Of a DNA stretch of 64,000 nucleotides, positions 11,799 through 24,225 are shown in pieces; position 1 is the first letter of the stretch, and each line of letters begins with the position of its first letter. Both the position numbers and the translations under genes were made by a program. The stretch is taken from NCBI GenBank assembly GCA_019426215.1, contig CM033391.1, positions 22,092,949 through 22,156,948 on the forward strand, read 5' to 3'. The stretch is from Buddleja alternifolia. Taxonomy: Eukaryota > Streptophyta > Magnoliopsida > Lamiales > Scrophulariaceae. Under the pieces are notes generated by a model. That model was not told where the DNA came from, searched no databases, and worked only from the letters and a program-made list of their open reading frames with translations.

Positions 11799-13856
11799 GT
11801 AACATCCTATATTTTCGGCTTCTAATTTTATAGGGATTAAGCTAAAAATTGTAACTTCTTGCTAATTTGTGTTTGGTGATTAACAGATTTTTGTAACTTA
11901 TTCCATTATAATAATTTGTACATAGCTCTATATGATTTATTATTCACTTACATAGCAAAATTATACACTAACTACATGTAAAGTAAGCTATTATTAATTA
12001 CAAGTCAATGTAACTAAATTGTGTCTTGTGTGATTTAAGGTATGCACACACATATACATATACATGTATATTGATTGAATATTGCAACACACCTCTTCTT
12101 ATTTCAAGAGCTTGACACGTCACTCTTTCTTGTCTCAAAATAAAAATGACCTTGACACATGTTCTCTTCATTCATGTTTTATCCTCCAAGAGTAAGTCAT
12201 TCATTCTCTGCAAAGTCCATCCTTTCTTGCCCAGTTCAATGTCAAAAACTGAGCACACCTGCTCCCCAACTCAACAGAAAGCAAATTCACTTACAAGGTC
12301 CCTTGACCCTCTTAAAAATATTCTACTCTGGTAGTTTTTATACATTTAAGCTTTGGGCTATCAAACGAAGTCCAAATTGAGAGATCCTGAGCTCAAATTC
12401 TTCCTAAAAGAACGAAGAACAACCCTATGGAAGCCCAATTCTCCAATCTATTGCTTAAATGTCCAAAATCGCTCCAAACAGTGATCTGCATTCACAGAAC
12501 CTCAATTCTGCCATCGCTATTGGAAGTGTGTTGTTGTTTTGTTTTTTCTTCAATAGCGACTTACGTAAAGGATCATAAATCATTGTACTATGTGGATACT
12601 TTTGCATTTTGTTGAATTGTATATGAATTCATGTGTAGGTTGACCGATATGAGGTTGGATTGTTACATGCATGAGGTATATTATAGAATCAAGGACTATA
12701 AATTTGCTTGCATGCGTGGCATGTTTTGGTTTGAACCTGAGAGTCCTAAATTCTTGAAATTGTCACTTCATGTTCAGTATTATGTTGATTATGCTTGGGT
12801 CATACAGGAATTTTTTTGAATTAAGTGTCTTTATTAGACATGGATGAAGGTTTATAATGAAAAGATTCTTTACAAAATTTCAGTTTCTGTTTTCGATCTT
12901 CAAGGTAGTATTTTAGTGACTGAGCATGTGAGTTTCATTATGTAAAAATTTCTATATCATCTGCTTTGTATTTTTAATGTCTCTACCAAATTTTGTAAAG
13001 ATTGGAGTTCTGTGGATTTTTCTAAAAATCACGGAATAATACTGCCAGACTGCTCTACGGGATTTAAGAAAGTTACTATATTATGTGTAATTAGCAGACT
13101 TAGACTTTTTCTTTAGCTTCTAAAATGTTACTGTAACATTATACGTATGTTGAGAGTGTTTACAGAAATTTGGGCATTATTGGATTGACAAGGTATTTTA
13201 TAAAAATCCTTGAATGAAACTGTTGTATTGTTTTGCGGGAATGAAGCAGATTAAGTTTTCAACTTGCTTGTCATACTTATAGCTTTTATTTAATGCCCAA
13301 ATGTTTACTGTAACAATGTACGTGTTGTTAGTGTATCTTAAAATTTTGGAAAGTTTTCAAGAAACAGGGTATTTAATAAAATTGTTTGAAACTTAAGTGT
13401 CTTTCCTGAAAACGTTCCAGGTGCAGCCATGATTTGGTGAGTGAATCACCCAGTTAAAGATGTTAATTAAATTTGAGATTCTTATGACATGTTCTGCAAT
13501 GTGATTGTTCTGTTCTTTAAAAGTTTTAGAGTAAATCTTACTCAGAGAATTTCTGTCGTGAAGTTGCGTCAGTATATAGCGTACTTGACACTTGTTTGAA
13601 CCAAATTGTCTACATGTCAAGGTTCTACTGTAGGCATATACGACTTGCTTTATTTGGTTGGGTTATAAAGTATCATTGGTTTGAAAATATAATGGTGTAT
13701 TTGGACAGCAGGATAGATCTGTGGTTCAGACGAGACACGAGGCGACAACGCCGAGTTGTAACTGTGAGTGTTTCTCTTTTCCCTCAAAACTCTTTAATTG
13801 CTTTGCCTACTTGTGATTGTCTTTTTGGAAAATTCAATTTCATTAAAATAAAATGA
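11799..13856 (+). mobile_element. J-type gypsy LTR, degenerate
   Basis: Begins TGTAACATCCTATATTTTCGG, the usual start of a chromovirus LTR. Contains the second copy of the 320-bp repeat (12747-13050) and, near 13730-13765, GACGAGACACGAGGCGACAACG followed by TGTAACTGTGAGTG, a block common in plant Tekay-like LTRs. No primer site follows; the right boundary with the LINE fragment at about 13856 is approximate. No coding region is supported in it. Confidence 0.5.
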
Positions 13857-15572
13857 CAAAAATTACATCATACGAAGGAATCTTCTTTGATGAACCCACT
13901 TGCTAAGGAAATCAAATACCTTAACAAAAAACAAAAACAAAACCAAATAATACAAAAAACTATCGATCCAAACACCACGATCATGAACGACCATCACACA
14001 TTCTAATCAATTAAAACAATACGATTTAGAAATTTCCAAGCAATCCACCAGGTTCGTCTGGTGACCACGAAGAAATCGACTTGACCCCTTATCATTCAAC
14101 TACTTAATCGACGGTTTTTTCACCTATAGGGCCCTGATTTGTGTTTGAATCCGACTCGAGAATATTTGCAATAAGGCTTGCAAAGATATTTGACAATGCT
14201 ATTATTACTTCTTTATCTTTCTGCCCACGCATTTCTTTCGTATGCTTCATGGTCTTCGGTGAATCAATACAAGCATTGCTATTCAAGTCCCGTGTAGGAG
14301 AGTTGGTATTAACCTTTTCGGGTTGCGAAAAATTACCCAGCCTTCGTTTGTCAATGTGTGTACTACCAGCCATCTTCCATTCATCATCACCAACCTTAGT
14401 CATCTCACTACTCTCATTATGTTTCGGTATATAAATATTAACGGGTGGACGAATCTCTTATTTAGCTTTCGGACAAGTCATATTTACATGGCCAAAAGAA
14501 TCACAGACCTTACAAATCATCGGTTTCCACTCTTATTCAACATCAATTTGGCATGTATCATCATTATACTCTCCAGAATCAGAAGGTAAAAGCATAAAAA
14601 ACTGGCTAGGAAAAGCATCATTAACACTCATCAGAACACAACCCCGTGCATAATCAATCCGTTCCATAGATACCTCTATTGTCAATTCCACCGTAGACGG
14701 TAGTAATGTGCTTGAATTGGTTTCAATCCCACTTGTCACATTTGAAATGTATAGTAAATGTCTTTTTTTTGGTATGATGGAGTAGCTAGCATGTTAGCTA
14801 CTTTGGTGTGGTAGGGGCCATTTCCCTTATTCGCTTTCTTTGTATAATTTCTTTATGAAAATATATGAAATTGAACCTTTAACCAAAAAAAAAACCCACT
14901 TGTCTTCGCACCTGCCGCAAGGCCACAGTCCGACAAAGATGTTGAATTCATATATGCCGGTGATGCGTGAATTTGAGTATCAAACTCAGAAAATGCCTCC
15001 TGTGTAACCATTGTTTTAATCAAAGGGGCAGCACTCAGGTTATTTGCAGGTTCTATTTCAACATTAACAATCCCATTCTACAAACTATCATCAGGCGGTG
15101 TCATGACTTGGTTCGGAAGTCGATTCCGGTCCGATGATGTAACAACCGGATTTGGAAAAACTCAATTGACCCAAAATTCCCATGGATACGATTCTTGTAT
15201 AGTAATGGAGACGTAACAACGTTGGCAAAACGTGTGGTAATTGGAGGAGACGCCGAGTCCAAAATTGGAAGTCCTTGAAAGGGGGGAAAATCAAACTTAT
15301 CAGCAAACCCTAGTGATGATGTTCGAGTGATGGGCAGTGGTGATTCAATAGCCGACAGTGGGATTTCAGCTATTGATACATTCTCTCGATCGGATATCGG
15401 CGAGTGATTTTGAGAGCCCTCAATCTCTCAACCAAAGAAATAAAAGCTGACACAATCACGGTATACTCTTAGAAATAGATTCAAACTCTGACAAACTGAA
15501 AACTGATGATACTTTGACATGGTTAGAAGCAGACGACTTTGATCCGAGAAGGGTAGAAGATGAAGTCATTGT
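13857..15572 (-). pseudogene. LINE ORF1 pseudogene (DUF4283/CCHC type)
   Basis: The minus strand starts at an ATG near 15572 (MTSSSTLLGSKSS). Further on, frames read FPPFQGLPILDSAS and a Val/Asn-rich segment typical of plant L1 ORF1 N-termini; SMERIDYARGCVLMSVNDAF (about 14590-14660) matches the region before the zinc knuckle, and CKVCDSFGHVNMTC at about 14490-14530 is a perfect C-x2-C-x4-H-x4-C knuckle. The C-terminal 99 codons (14104-14403) are open. Several stops and frame changes separate the parts. ORF2 (endonuclease/RT) is absent. 13857-14103 is 3' noncoding sequence. Confidence 0.65.
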
Positions 15573-15599
15573 CGTTCAAATTAGGGCTTTGTGGTATAG

Positions 15600-16609
15600 A
15601 GAGAATTTTCGCATATATATATATAATATATTCATACAATATATATAATATTGCATTCGTGTAGTACATGGGACTCACCTTTCAACCGAGGCAAAAAGGT
15701 CCAACACTAACCCACTCATTCACACATCTTGTTCATTCTCGGTTCCTATAAGCAAACACGATATATATATGTATTTCAATTTTTCACCATACAACTAAGA
15801 ATGGAAAAGCAAGAGTTAAGAATTATATATATTTTACTTTCTTTCAACTTAAATTAAGCTTTTAATGTTATTTCTTTAAGAAGTAAATTTCTTCCTTATA
15901 TAACAAATAGTTTATCAATATTTATTCCAAATTATTAATTTTATAAAATTATCCAAGTATACCCATATGAAATCAGCCCCATAGAAGTGAAATCTAGCAC
16001 ATGCTTGAGTAGAATATAATTTTAATCTATCAATATGAGATTATACTCTTATGTAAAGTCCTATTCATCTTGAAATCATAAGAAAATCATATAAATTTGG
16101 AAAATAGCTAAAAATCTGAAAACTTCACATAATGTAGAAAGGTCATTTAAAATCATAAGGGTTAAAAGAATTGAAAGGTTACTACATCAATTTAAGAAAA
16201 ACCCAAGCAAAATCGCGACCAATTTTGCTCAAAGCAGGTTAGATTAAAAAATTCATAGTAAATCGTATAAAACTCGGATTACCTTGATTCAAGTGGCTAT
16301 AGAAACCTTAGGATGTTGGCTTTCAAATAAAATTTATTTCGCTCAAATTGGGAGAGTACAGGTTGGTCATATTGGCTTGTAATACAGACTGCGATGGTGA
16401 CTGTTTTAAGGTAAAACTTGATAGGAAAATGAAATTGATTTTGGAATTTCAAAAGAAGACTTTGGGGAGTGCTTTCTTGATAAATTTTTGAATAATTTGG
16501 AGTCAAAGGTTGAAAATGAAGAGTTTGCATGTGGTTGTTAGAGAGAGGAAAAGAGAGAAAAGTCTTTTCGGTTGAAGATGAAAGTGAAGAGGTGTATTTA
16601 TATTCATAT
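15600..16609 (-). mobile_element. B-type (Tekay) LTR fragment, minus strand
   Basis: The reverse complement matches 26760-27750 and 43320-44032 plus 56593-56850 nearly base for base, including the promoter-proximal segment with AAGACTTTTCTTTC and the downstream TGAACAAGATGTGTGAATGAG. Element D begins exactly at 16610 inside this LTR sequence (..TATTCATAT then TGTTGGG), so D inserted into it; the other half is not found in the window. Confidence 0.8.
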
Positions 16610-18191
16610 TGTTGGGAATGTGCCCTCGATGCCAACGAAGAGTTAGAATACAAAGCACAAGTTTATATTTCCATGTGTGTCAAGGCAAACCTTCGCATCC
16701 TTAAGGAGATGGGCACTGGAAGGGTTCGGTACTTGATCACTTAAATAGTTCGCAAGTCAGAAAATGTCAATTGGGCATTGAGATTTGTATAGACTTGTAT
16801 CACATACTCTGACAAAAGAGTGCCAGTCGAACACTATGGGATAGTGGGAGTTTGTGTCATAAATACATTGATGGGATTAGTGTATTCGAACACGGCTCGT
16901 AGTAATCCGATCACATGGGTTTTTACTCATTGACTATGTCAATGATTGGATTACTGATTATGAAGGTATGCGTGAGCCTTAGACCTGAGGAGTTACGGTC
17001 ACAGTGTGCTTCTGACGTTGGATTCTGTCACTAGAGTAGTTAAACCCAAATCTCCCGTTGAAAGGAGGGGGGAGGGTCAACCTCGAAATGCATTCCAATG
17101 GGCAAGTAGCATGTGAGGTGATTACCAAGAAGGAATTCACTGTCTCGAAAGTAAACGAGCAGTATCCTATCCGATCATAGGTAAATGAAATTGAAAGTGT
17201 CTGGCCAGAGCTGAGGAACTAACTCGTGTTTAGTAATCTCATATTACTATGATTCTTAAGCATAGTATCGAGTCCTGTGAGTTTGACATATTCCATGACT
17301 CTCACTCGATCGGGATACGTCAGTGAAGGGCTTATACTCATACGGTATTCATAATCTAGAGGTTCGTAATGACATAGTCATTTCGTACTCGATTGAGCTA
17401 CGATGTGGGGCCACGGTGCTGGCTAGGTGTCACCCACATCCTTTGGTATCCTCCCATTACCAATTGAGACAAACCTAGAGAGTCGCGCTATAAAGGAATA
17501 GACGGGGAAATCAAGTCTTGTATTTGGAGGGTGTTTTGGTAATTTGTCCTTTGGAAGGACGAATTAATTTAATTGGTTGTTTAATTGGATTAAACAATGG
17601 TGAATTAAATTAATTAGTTTGAATATTTAATTGACTAGGTTAATTAAATATTTAAACTATAATATTAGTTAATTAATTAATTAATTAATTAACAAAAATA
17701 TTGATTTAATCGATATATATTTAATTGGATTAAATGTTGATTGATTAAATTAATTGGACTAAGTTAACTGTGTCAACTTAGCCCAATTATTGTCCAAAAG
17801 GCCTAATAGGTGTGTACTGGTGGGCTTTAAGTTGGAGGATTTATTTAATCCTCCAACACAAGTCAGAGAACACAACAATTCACATTACGTGAAATTCCCC
17901 CACCAGAAATACATCAGAGAAAAACGTTTCTCTTCCTCTTCCACTCTATCGAGATTGAAGATGGAGATTTCCCGGAGTCCGTTCCTACGTGATGATCTAG
18001 AGACGGTACATTTGAACCGTTTGAGAAGGTTGAAGATTTGCGAGGATTGAAGATTGAATACGCGAAAAGGTAAGTTATTCGTCTTCATCTTTTTCATGAT
18101 TAAAATCGGCGAAAGCCACAAATTGATTTTGGTTTGGGAATCTGGATCTGTTTTTCATTTCCGCTGCGCATGCCCTACAGGATTCCTAACA
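16610..18191 (+). mobile_element. Element D LTR (Copia-like ends)
   Basis: Begins TGTTGGGAATGTGCCCTC and ends TTCCTAACA, giving near-perfect inverted termini (TGTTGGG / CCTAACA) and 1,582 bp. A primer-like site follows one base later. A TATA-like GCTATAAAGG lies at about 17486. The region 17575-17760 is rich in TTAATTAATTAA blocks. The start motif resembles many plant Copia LTRs. No second LTR of this family is found in the window, so D is incomplete here. Confidence 0.7.
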
Positions 18192-18192
18192 G

Positions 18193-18205
18193 TGGCATCA
18201 GAGCC
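18193..18205 (+). other. Primer-like site of element D
   Basis: Reads TGGCATCAGAGCC one base after the LTR end CCTAACA. It is the initiator-Met primer site with one change (T to C at the fourth base). Confidence 0.7.
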
Positions 18206-19149
18206 AAATTTGTTGGCTTTGTTGATTATATTTGCGAGTTCATATTGTATGTTCATATTAATTACGCAATTGATGATTTTGAATTATCCAAAGTTTGGAT
18301 CGAAAAATCTGTGGCTGGTTTGGAATTTATTAGATTGGATCGAAAAATTCTGAAATATATTAAATCTAAAATTTTATAAAAATTCTGAAAAATTCGATTT
18401 TATGAAATCTGGAAATTGAAATTTTGACTTTCTAGTTTTTGTAAAATCGATTGAATCGAGTTTTGATTGAGGGCTGTTTTTCGAATACGCAAAAAGGCTG
18501 GAATTCTGAATCTGGGATTGAAGAGTTTGTGATTCTCTTGAATCCGAATTTGGGGCTGAAAACTCTGGATTTCTGAAATTGGTTTTTAATTGTGCATTGA
18601 TTTTGTGTCGTTGGGCCAAATCTGTTTTCTGAAAAATTAAATTTTGTGAGTCATCTTGAAAATTGCATCCCGAATTTGCAACTACGAAGGTGAAGCCGCT
18701 GTTCGTCGGAGACGGTGTGCTGGGCGCGCGTTTCTAGTTATGTCCTCACACGTCTCCGGCAACTCGAATTTGCTGGTGCAGATCGCCATGGCCGACGAAA
18801 TTATGCATCAGCAGATACACATAAAGACGGCGCTGGACGCGTCGTCATTCGCCGGTAACGGGTGCCGCTGAAATCGCTAGAGATCGGGGCCATTATGCGC
18901 CGAAGAACGCGACACTCGTGGCGTCGCCACCACCGCTCGATTTTGCTGCTTGATGTCGCCGTAGATGGCCACTTGAGGCCACGAAAAATGGCCGCAATGA
19001 AAGTCGTCGGAGATGCGCCGGCGCGATGATGACGGCGGGCTGGAGAAAGAAGGAAGAAGATGCTATGGGGCTAGGGCATTTGTTGTGTTGGGCCGAGCGC
19101 ATCACACATTAAATTGTGTGTTGGGGTCCAATGCATAAATTAATATGGA
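18206..19149 (+). mobile_element. Element D interior, 5' noncoding part
   Basis: No Copia gag or pol motif. 18370-18630 is AT-rich with repeated CTGGAATT/GAAAATT words; 18690-19080 is distinctly GC-rich with many CG dinucleotides (for example CGTCGGAGACGG, GCCGGCGCGATG). Short open frames there occur on both strands and I do not regard them as genes. Confidence 0.5.
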
Positions 19150-20375
19150 GTTGGGCTTGGCCCACTCTAATTAATTAAACAAAAGCCCAAGATGAATTTA
19201 TTATATTAATGGAGAGTTGGGCTTGGCCCACTCGAATTAATTAAATAAATAGTCCAACCTATTTTAATTAAGAAGTGTTGGGCTTGGCCTAGTACGAATT
19301 AATTAATAATTGGGCTCAACTCAAATTAATTCAATTAGGTATTGGGTTTGACCGAACACCAATTAATTCAATAGGATTGAATAAGATATGGGGCTTGGAC
19401 CCAAATTGTAATTGAATTATTAATTGGGTAAGACCCAAACCCAATTTTAATTAATTGAGTCATTCTTCTTCCTTATCAAATTAAAGCCCTCTTTGTAAAT
19501 TGAATTAAATTTAATTATTGTTAAATTGGATTTAATATAAATTAAATTATATTTGATTTACATAAATTAAATTAAGATTTAATTTATTAAACGAAATTAA
19601 ATTGGATTTAATTTTGTTGATATTTTGAATCTATTTAATTTACCCATCAAAATTAAATAAGATTTAATTTTGTAATTGATTCAGCGGGACTTAAACAATG
19701 ATTCATGAGCCCATAGAAATTAAGTATGACTTAATTTCACATTGATTGAAATTAATTTAATCTTTCAATGAAATTGAGTAGGACTTAATTTCACTAAGAT
19801 TAAAGTTGATTTAATCATTCCCATTAAAATTAAGTGTGACTTGATATCACACCGATTGAAATTAATTTAATCTTTTCATCGAAATTGAGTAGGACTTAAT
19901 TTCACTAAGATCAAAGTTAATATAATCATTTTTCATGGAAATTATGTGAGACTCGTTTTCACAATGATTGAAATCGGTTTAATCTATTTTATGGAAATTA
20001 AGTAGGACTTAATTCCACTTAGATTAAAGTTGATTTAATCCTCCCATTGAAATTAAGTAAGTATTAATTTCAAATAGATATAATATTGCTTTGATTAAAT
20101 TAGTATTAATCTTCTAATGGAAATTGAATTGGATTTAATTTCATGAAGAATAAATTGGATTTAATCATAATATCAAAATTAAATTAAATTTAGTTTTGTT
20201 ATGAACAAAATTAGAATTAATTGATTATGATATAGATTTTTCGATCACATAAAATTAAATTGGATTTAATTTCATTTCGATTAAATAGGATTTAGTCTTA
20301 GTGACAAAATTAAATGGGATTTAATTTTGTAATAATCAAATTGGATTTGATTAACAAAATAAATTAAATTTATTC
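19150..20375 (+). repeat. Comb of short palindromes (hairpin array) in element D
   Basis: A 1.2 kb run of inverted repeats with stems of 7-12 bp and loops of about 3-5 nt. The first part (19150-19440) uses TGGGCTTGGCCCA-type units; the second (19490-20375) uses A/T units. Perfect examples: CAAAATTAAAT paired across AAG (19648-19672), GAAATTAAGT across ATG (19716-19738), ACAAAATTAAAT across GGG (20304-20330), TAATCAAAT across TGG (20333-20353). Between 19716 and 20071 a ~55-bp unit recurs at 19716, 19770, 19826, 19881, 19938, 19994 and 20049, each with a GAAATTAAGT-type hairpin followed by a GATTAAA/TTTAATC hairpin. No coding frame. Substitutions often fall on both arms or give G-T pairs. Confidence 0.8.
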
Positions 20376-21441
20376 TTTTGCTCTCATCGCATGTGTGCTT
20401 TTATGGTTAAATGTTTGTAATATATGATGAGATACACATTTCATGGACTTGGATTTATGTTTTATTATGCATGCTTAAAATATATAGGGTGATTAGCCTA
20501 TTGGCTTGGGCCGATCTAAATAGTTCATAAAATGTGTAATAGTAGAATTGCTAGGTTTTTGTACGCTTTATACGCATGTTAGCATGATATGAGTTAATAT
20601 GCTTGACATTGTTGAAATATTTAAAATTCTCCCAATTAAAATAATACCGAGTTAGTAAACGATGTGGGACATCCTCTCCCTCCACTAAGCTTTCTAAAAT
20701 TAGAATTACTATAAATGTGTAATGCTTCTCAGTTATGGGGGTTATGCATTTAGAAATAATTTGAAATTTTATTAAGTACATGGGATGCCTTAATCGAAGC
20801 ATATTTCACCCCAGAAACTTGTTCGGTTACAAGGTGAAATTCAAATGTTAGATTATAGGAGTTAGTGAGAATGAACTCGGGTAGTTCACGAGCTTAGAAA
20901 CCTGTTCGGTTGTGGTTTGGTGAACTATGGGGAAAGGTATTGAATCATTTATTGGATAAATTGGTGTACGACACCACTTTGAATAATCAGTGGGCCAGAA
21001 ATCGGTTAGGTTGCAACCCATTGAATAATTTGAAGAACTCAATACTCACCACGAAATCTATCCAATGAGATTTCCGAAAATTGCAGTGGGAGTGCAATAT
21101 TTCGAAAAATGTAATAGGAGTCAAGTAAAATTAAAGTCCTAATTTTACTTGTGTACAATATAAATATCCTAATTAAATCTTGTTTATTTTCTGTGTTCAT
21201 TATATCTCTCTCTTGAAAATCAACCCGTTTAAAATTATGCTCTAAAATTTTTTCTGAACTGGCCTAACCAAATCAACAGACATAGAAACTTGAGGAAGGT
21301 CCTCAGTTCAGAGTCGTTGACTTGTATGGTTGAAGCAAGCATTACTCAAGTCTAAGAACGGGACGATGAGTAGGGCTTAAATATGAGGCGCACTGGATAT
21401 AGAACCATGTGTTTTGGAAACAACTGTTCTATGACCGATTT
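20376..21441 (+). mobile_element. Element D interior, 3' noncoding part
   Basis: Unique-looking AT-rich DNA with no recognised protein motif; the two minus-strand open frames around 20551-21042 have no domain. A GTTCGGTTACAAGG/TTCGGTTGTGGTTTGG pair (20821-20920) recurs at low stringency. Its last 418 bp are duplicated at 24226-24640. It ends where an A-type LTR starts. Confidence 0.45.
21024..21441 (+). repeat. Left copy of a 415-bp duplication flanking an A LTR
   Basis: Runs from AATTTGAAGAACTCAATACTC to CTGTTCTATGACCGATTT and is repeated at 24226-24640 with roughly 20-25 substitutions by eye. The left copy ends exactly at the LTR start TGTGATACCCG. The repeat is far longer than an integration target duplication (5 bp). 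Confidence 0.85.
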
Positions 21442-24225
21442 TGTGATACCCGAGATTTCTTAATACTAAAAATATTCGCATAAGGGCCAAGTTTTATCTC
21501 ATGTGTATACATAGGGGTTATGAGATAAAATAGAATATGACAAGGGCTATGAGACCATATAGAAAAATTGCCACCAAGCCCCCATCACACCATATATATG
21601 TACACCTATTCATTTGCCTATCATTTCAACTAACTCTTTCTTGCTTCAAACATCACAATTACTCTCCAGTTTCACCTCTTTTAAGGTCTCAAATCGTTCA
21701 AGAGAATCAACAAGAAGAGAAATCTCAACCACAAGAAAATACATATCTTGCAAGGAATTTTCGAATGAAAATCCTACTCTGCCAGTGTTTGTATCTTCGA
21801 CTTTTGAGGAATCAAATGACGTTCATTTTAGGGGTTCCTTAGCTCAAAATAATCCTAAGAGGACAAGGAACTCTAGTAAGTCCAACTTTTCTAATTAGTT
21901 CCTTAAAGTTCCAGAATCAGTCACCAAAGCACCACCACAGTGTGCAGTTTTCAGTTTCAGAAACATTGCTTCATCTTCTTGTGCCCAGAAATACCACTTT
22001 CAATGGTTTGATCATACATGAAAGACTATATTTGGAAACCTCTATGAGTGTAGGTATCATTACATGTAATTTTCTTTGGAAATCGTTATGTAAACATTAT
22101 AGAATTTGCCTTTAAACCATCACTGCCACTAATCTCTTTTCAGTTCCAGAATCAGTGTTTTATATTCAATTGCCCTAAAAATCCTTTTCCTTTGCTCTGA
22201 TTGTACATGCAAAACCACCTTTAAAATTCTTTTCCAGTGTAGATATGGTATATGGTAAAGTTTTCTGAAACAGAATTCGGGAATAGTTCAAAAATGGCCA
22301 CCAAAGAGTCCTTGTCAGTGTGCTGTATTGATTTCCAGAAACTGTTTACAATTTCATTTTGCCTGCGACTACTCTTCCAATGATCCAATCACTCGCCCGA
22401 CACCACCAACAGAAATCTTATTAAGTCTAGATACTTATAATGCTGAGTTTTGCTGAAATCCAATTCATAGACAAGCAAGAAACAGCACCTCAAGATAACT
22501 GCCAGTGCCCTATTTCGATTTTCAGAAATAGTCATCCACTTTATTTTGACTAGAAGTGGACCGTCCTCATGTCCGATTGCACATGCAAGACTACCATTGG
22601 AAAGCCCTGTGAGTGTAGATAATTATGGATATAAGATTGGACAAAATCAATGGTGAAATGGTCCAGAAATGGGAGTTGGTTACAAGATGGCAAGATGTGC
22701 GAGAATTTGGCAGATTTGGGAGGTCAACTTCAATGGCCCGATTGACCCGTTGATCGATTGGGTTTTTGAATAAAATTTATATGGTGAGAAAGCTGAGGTC
22801 GTTGTGAATCTGTAGTTATAAATTTTGTGTTGGGTATCATGCTAAATGGAAGAGCAAAAAAAAAAAGTGGAAACAGTAAGGATGTACGAAGGAAGGCGGA
22901 AGCGCATGGTTGAGTTATCTCGTGTAAATTTCGACCGATCCAAATCAATTTTATGGTGTCTTTGTAGATGAGGTAAGTGTTGGATGATATATCTTTCCTC
23001 GACCTTTGATAATTCGATATTAACCGTATAGTATTTGCTTACTATCAATTGAGTTGATATTATGATCGTATTGATGAGTATAGTTATTTGGAATAGGTTG
23101 CACTTACGAGATAGGTTGAGCATCACTCGAATTCTCGACTTGAGCTTGGTATTCGATTGGACGAGTGAGTTGTCTCGCAAAACTATATTTATATGTCTTT
23201 CAAAACTGGAAGGAAGTTCTACCACGTCCTATATATGTATACGCATTTGTCATTGTTTGATCTTTTATCAAATGAAAATGATTTTCAATGCTTTCCAAAT
23301 AATCTATAAAGAACTTTTTCTAAACCATTGCATTGTACATTTTTCCAAAGTCATGAATCGTTTTAAATGCATATTTTGGAGAAAATGATTTCCAAGAAGG
23401 TATATCTTCAACACACGTTTTACACTTATTCACTAAAATTGACTGATTATTGTATCATGGGCCAAAAGACCACTATTGCATCAAATGTGAAATTATGTGA
23501 TTGCATATTGTATATGGTTAAGTGTCGGGCATGGATAGGGCTAGGGTTCGGCTGGACAGGCACGGGCCTGCGGTCTTAAAACAGTTCCCGCTATCCACGG
23601 CCAAATCCCAACACCCAAAGACGGAGTGTTCTGAGGGTGAGTGGGTCGTAGGAATTGAATTGTGGCATTCCCGGGATATGACCAAACGGCCTTCGCGAGC
23701 CTAAGTGGGGAGGCATAAGGTGATGGCTTTTTGAGCCGATTGTTCAGGGGTGACAAGGAAAAAGCAGCGGGACCCAAAGTGCTATGAGCAAAGTCATCGG
23801 ACGCGATGCTACTGCTTAAATGTGAAATGTAAAGTTTACCGTAACTGCCTATTGATTGGATGCATATACTAAAGTTTTGGTGTAATATCACCTATTGTTG
23901 AACTACTAGTATGAAAGCAAATGTCATTTTAACTATTTCATTAACTTGTGGTTTTTGGGTCTAAAAAGTATTTTAAGCACATTTCACACGAACACTGGCG
24001 CTCACTAAACCTTTGCTTACGTTGAGCAATGAAACTTTCTTCCTTACAGTTGGAGGTGAGTTGAGCAATGAGACTGGCTTGGAGGATCATGAGTCTAATG
24101 TGGACAATCCTAGAGGTGAGTATTGCAGATTGAGCCATGAATAGTAAGTTACTTAATATGTTTGGTTGACGTCAGGGCCGTGACCCTACTAGATAAATTG
24201 TCGAAGTGTGTCAAATTTTGAATTA
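21442..24225 (+). mobile_element. A-type LTR copy 2 (3'-truncated)
   Basis: Starts TGTGATACCCGAG and follows the A1 and A3 LTRs through a TATA motif (CATATATATG about 21590), the U3/R segment with CTCTGCCAGTG, repeated ATTGTACATGCAA words and the U5 part with TGAGCAATGAGACTGGCTTGG (24062). The last ~100 bp present in A1 and A3 (ending GGGGCxTGACA) are missing; the sequence breaks at GTGTCAAATTTTG and re-enters D sequence. No primer site or interior follows, so it is a truncated or recombined solo LTR. Small open frames inside it are shadows. Confidence 0.8.

Noticed and set aside
12146..12819. Three 62-73 codon plus-strand ORFs
   Set aside because: They lie inside the J LTR and show no domain or conserved start.
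18656..19105. Short ORFs on both strands of the GC-rich block in D
   Set aside because: About 70 codons each, no motif, no conserved start; expected in GC-rich sequence.
19150..19450. TGGGCC/GGCCCA motifs as TCP site II promoter elements of a host gene
   Set aside because: They occur as part of the palindrome units in a retroelement interior, and no gene follows.
22842..24138. ORFs of 60-127 codons around 22.8-24.1 kb, some similar to ones at 0.8-1.4 kb and 59.0-59.8 kb
   Set aside because: The similarity is due to shared A-type LTR sequence; frames are broken differently in each copy.
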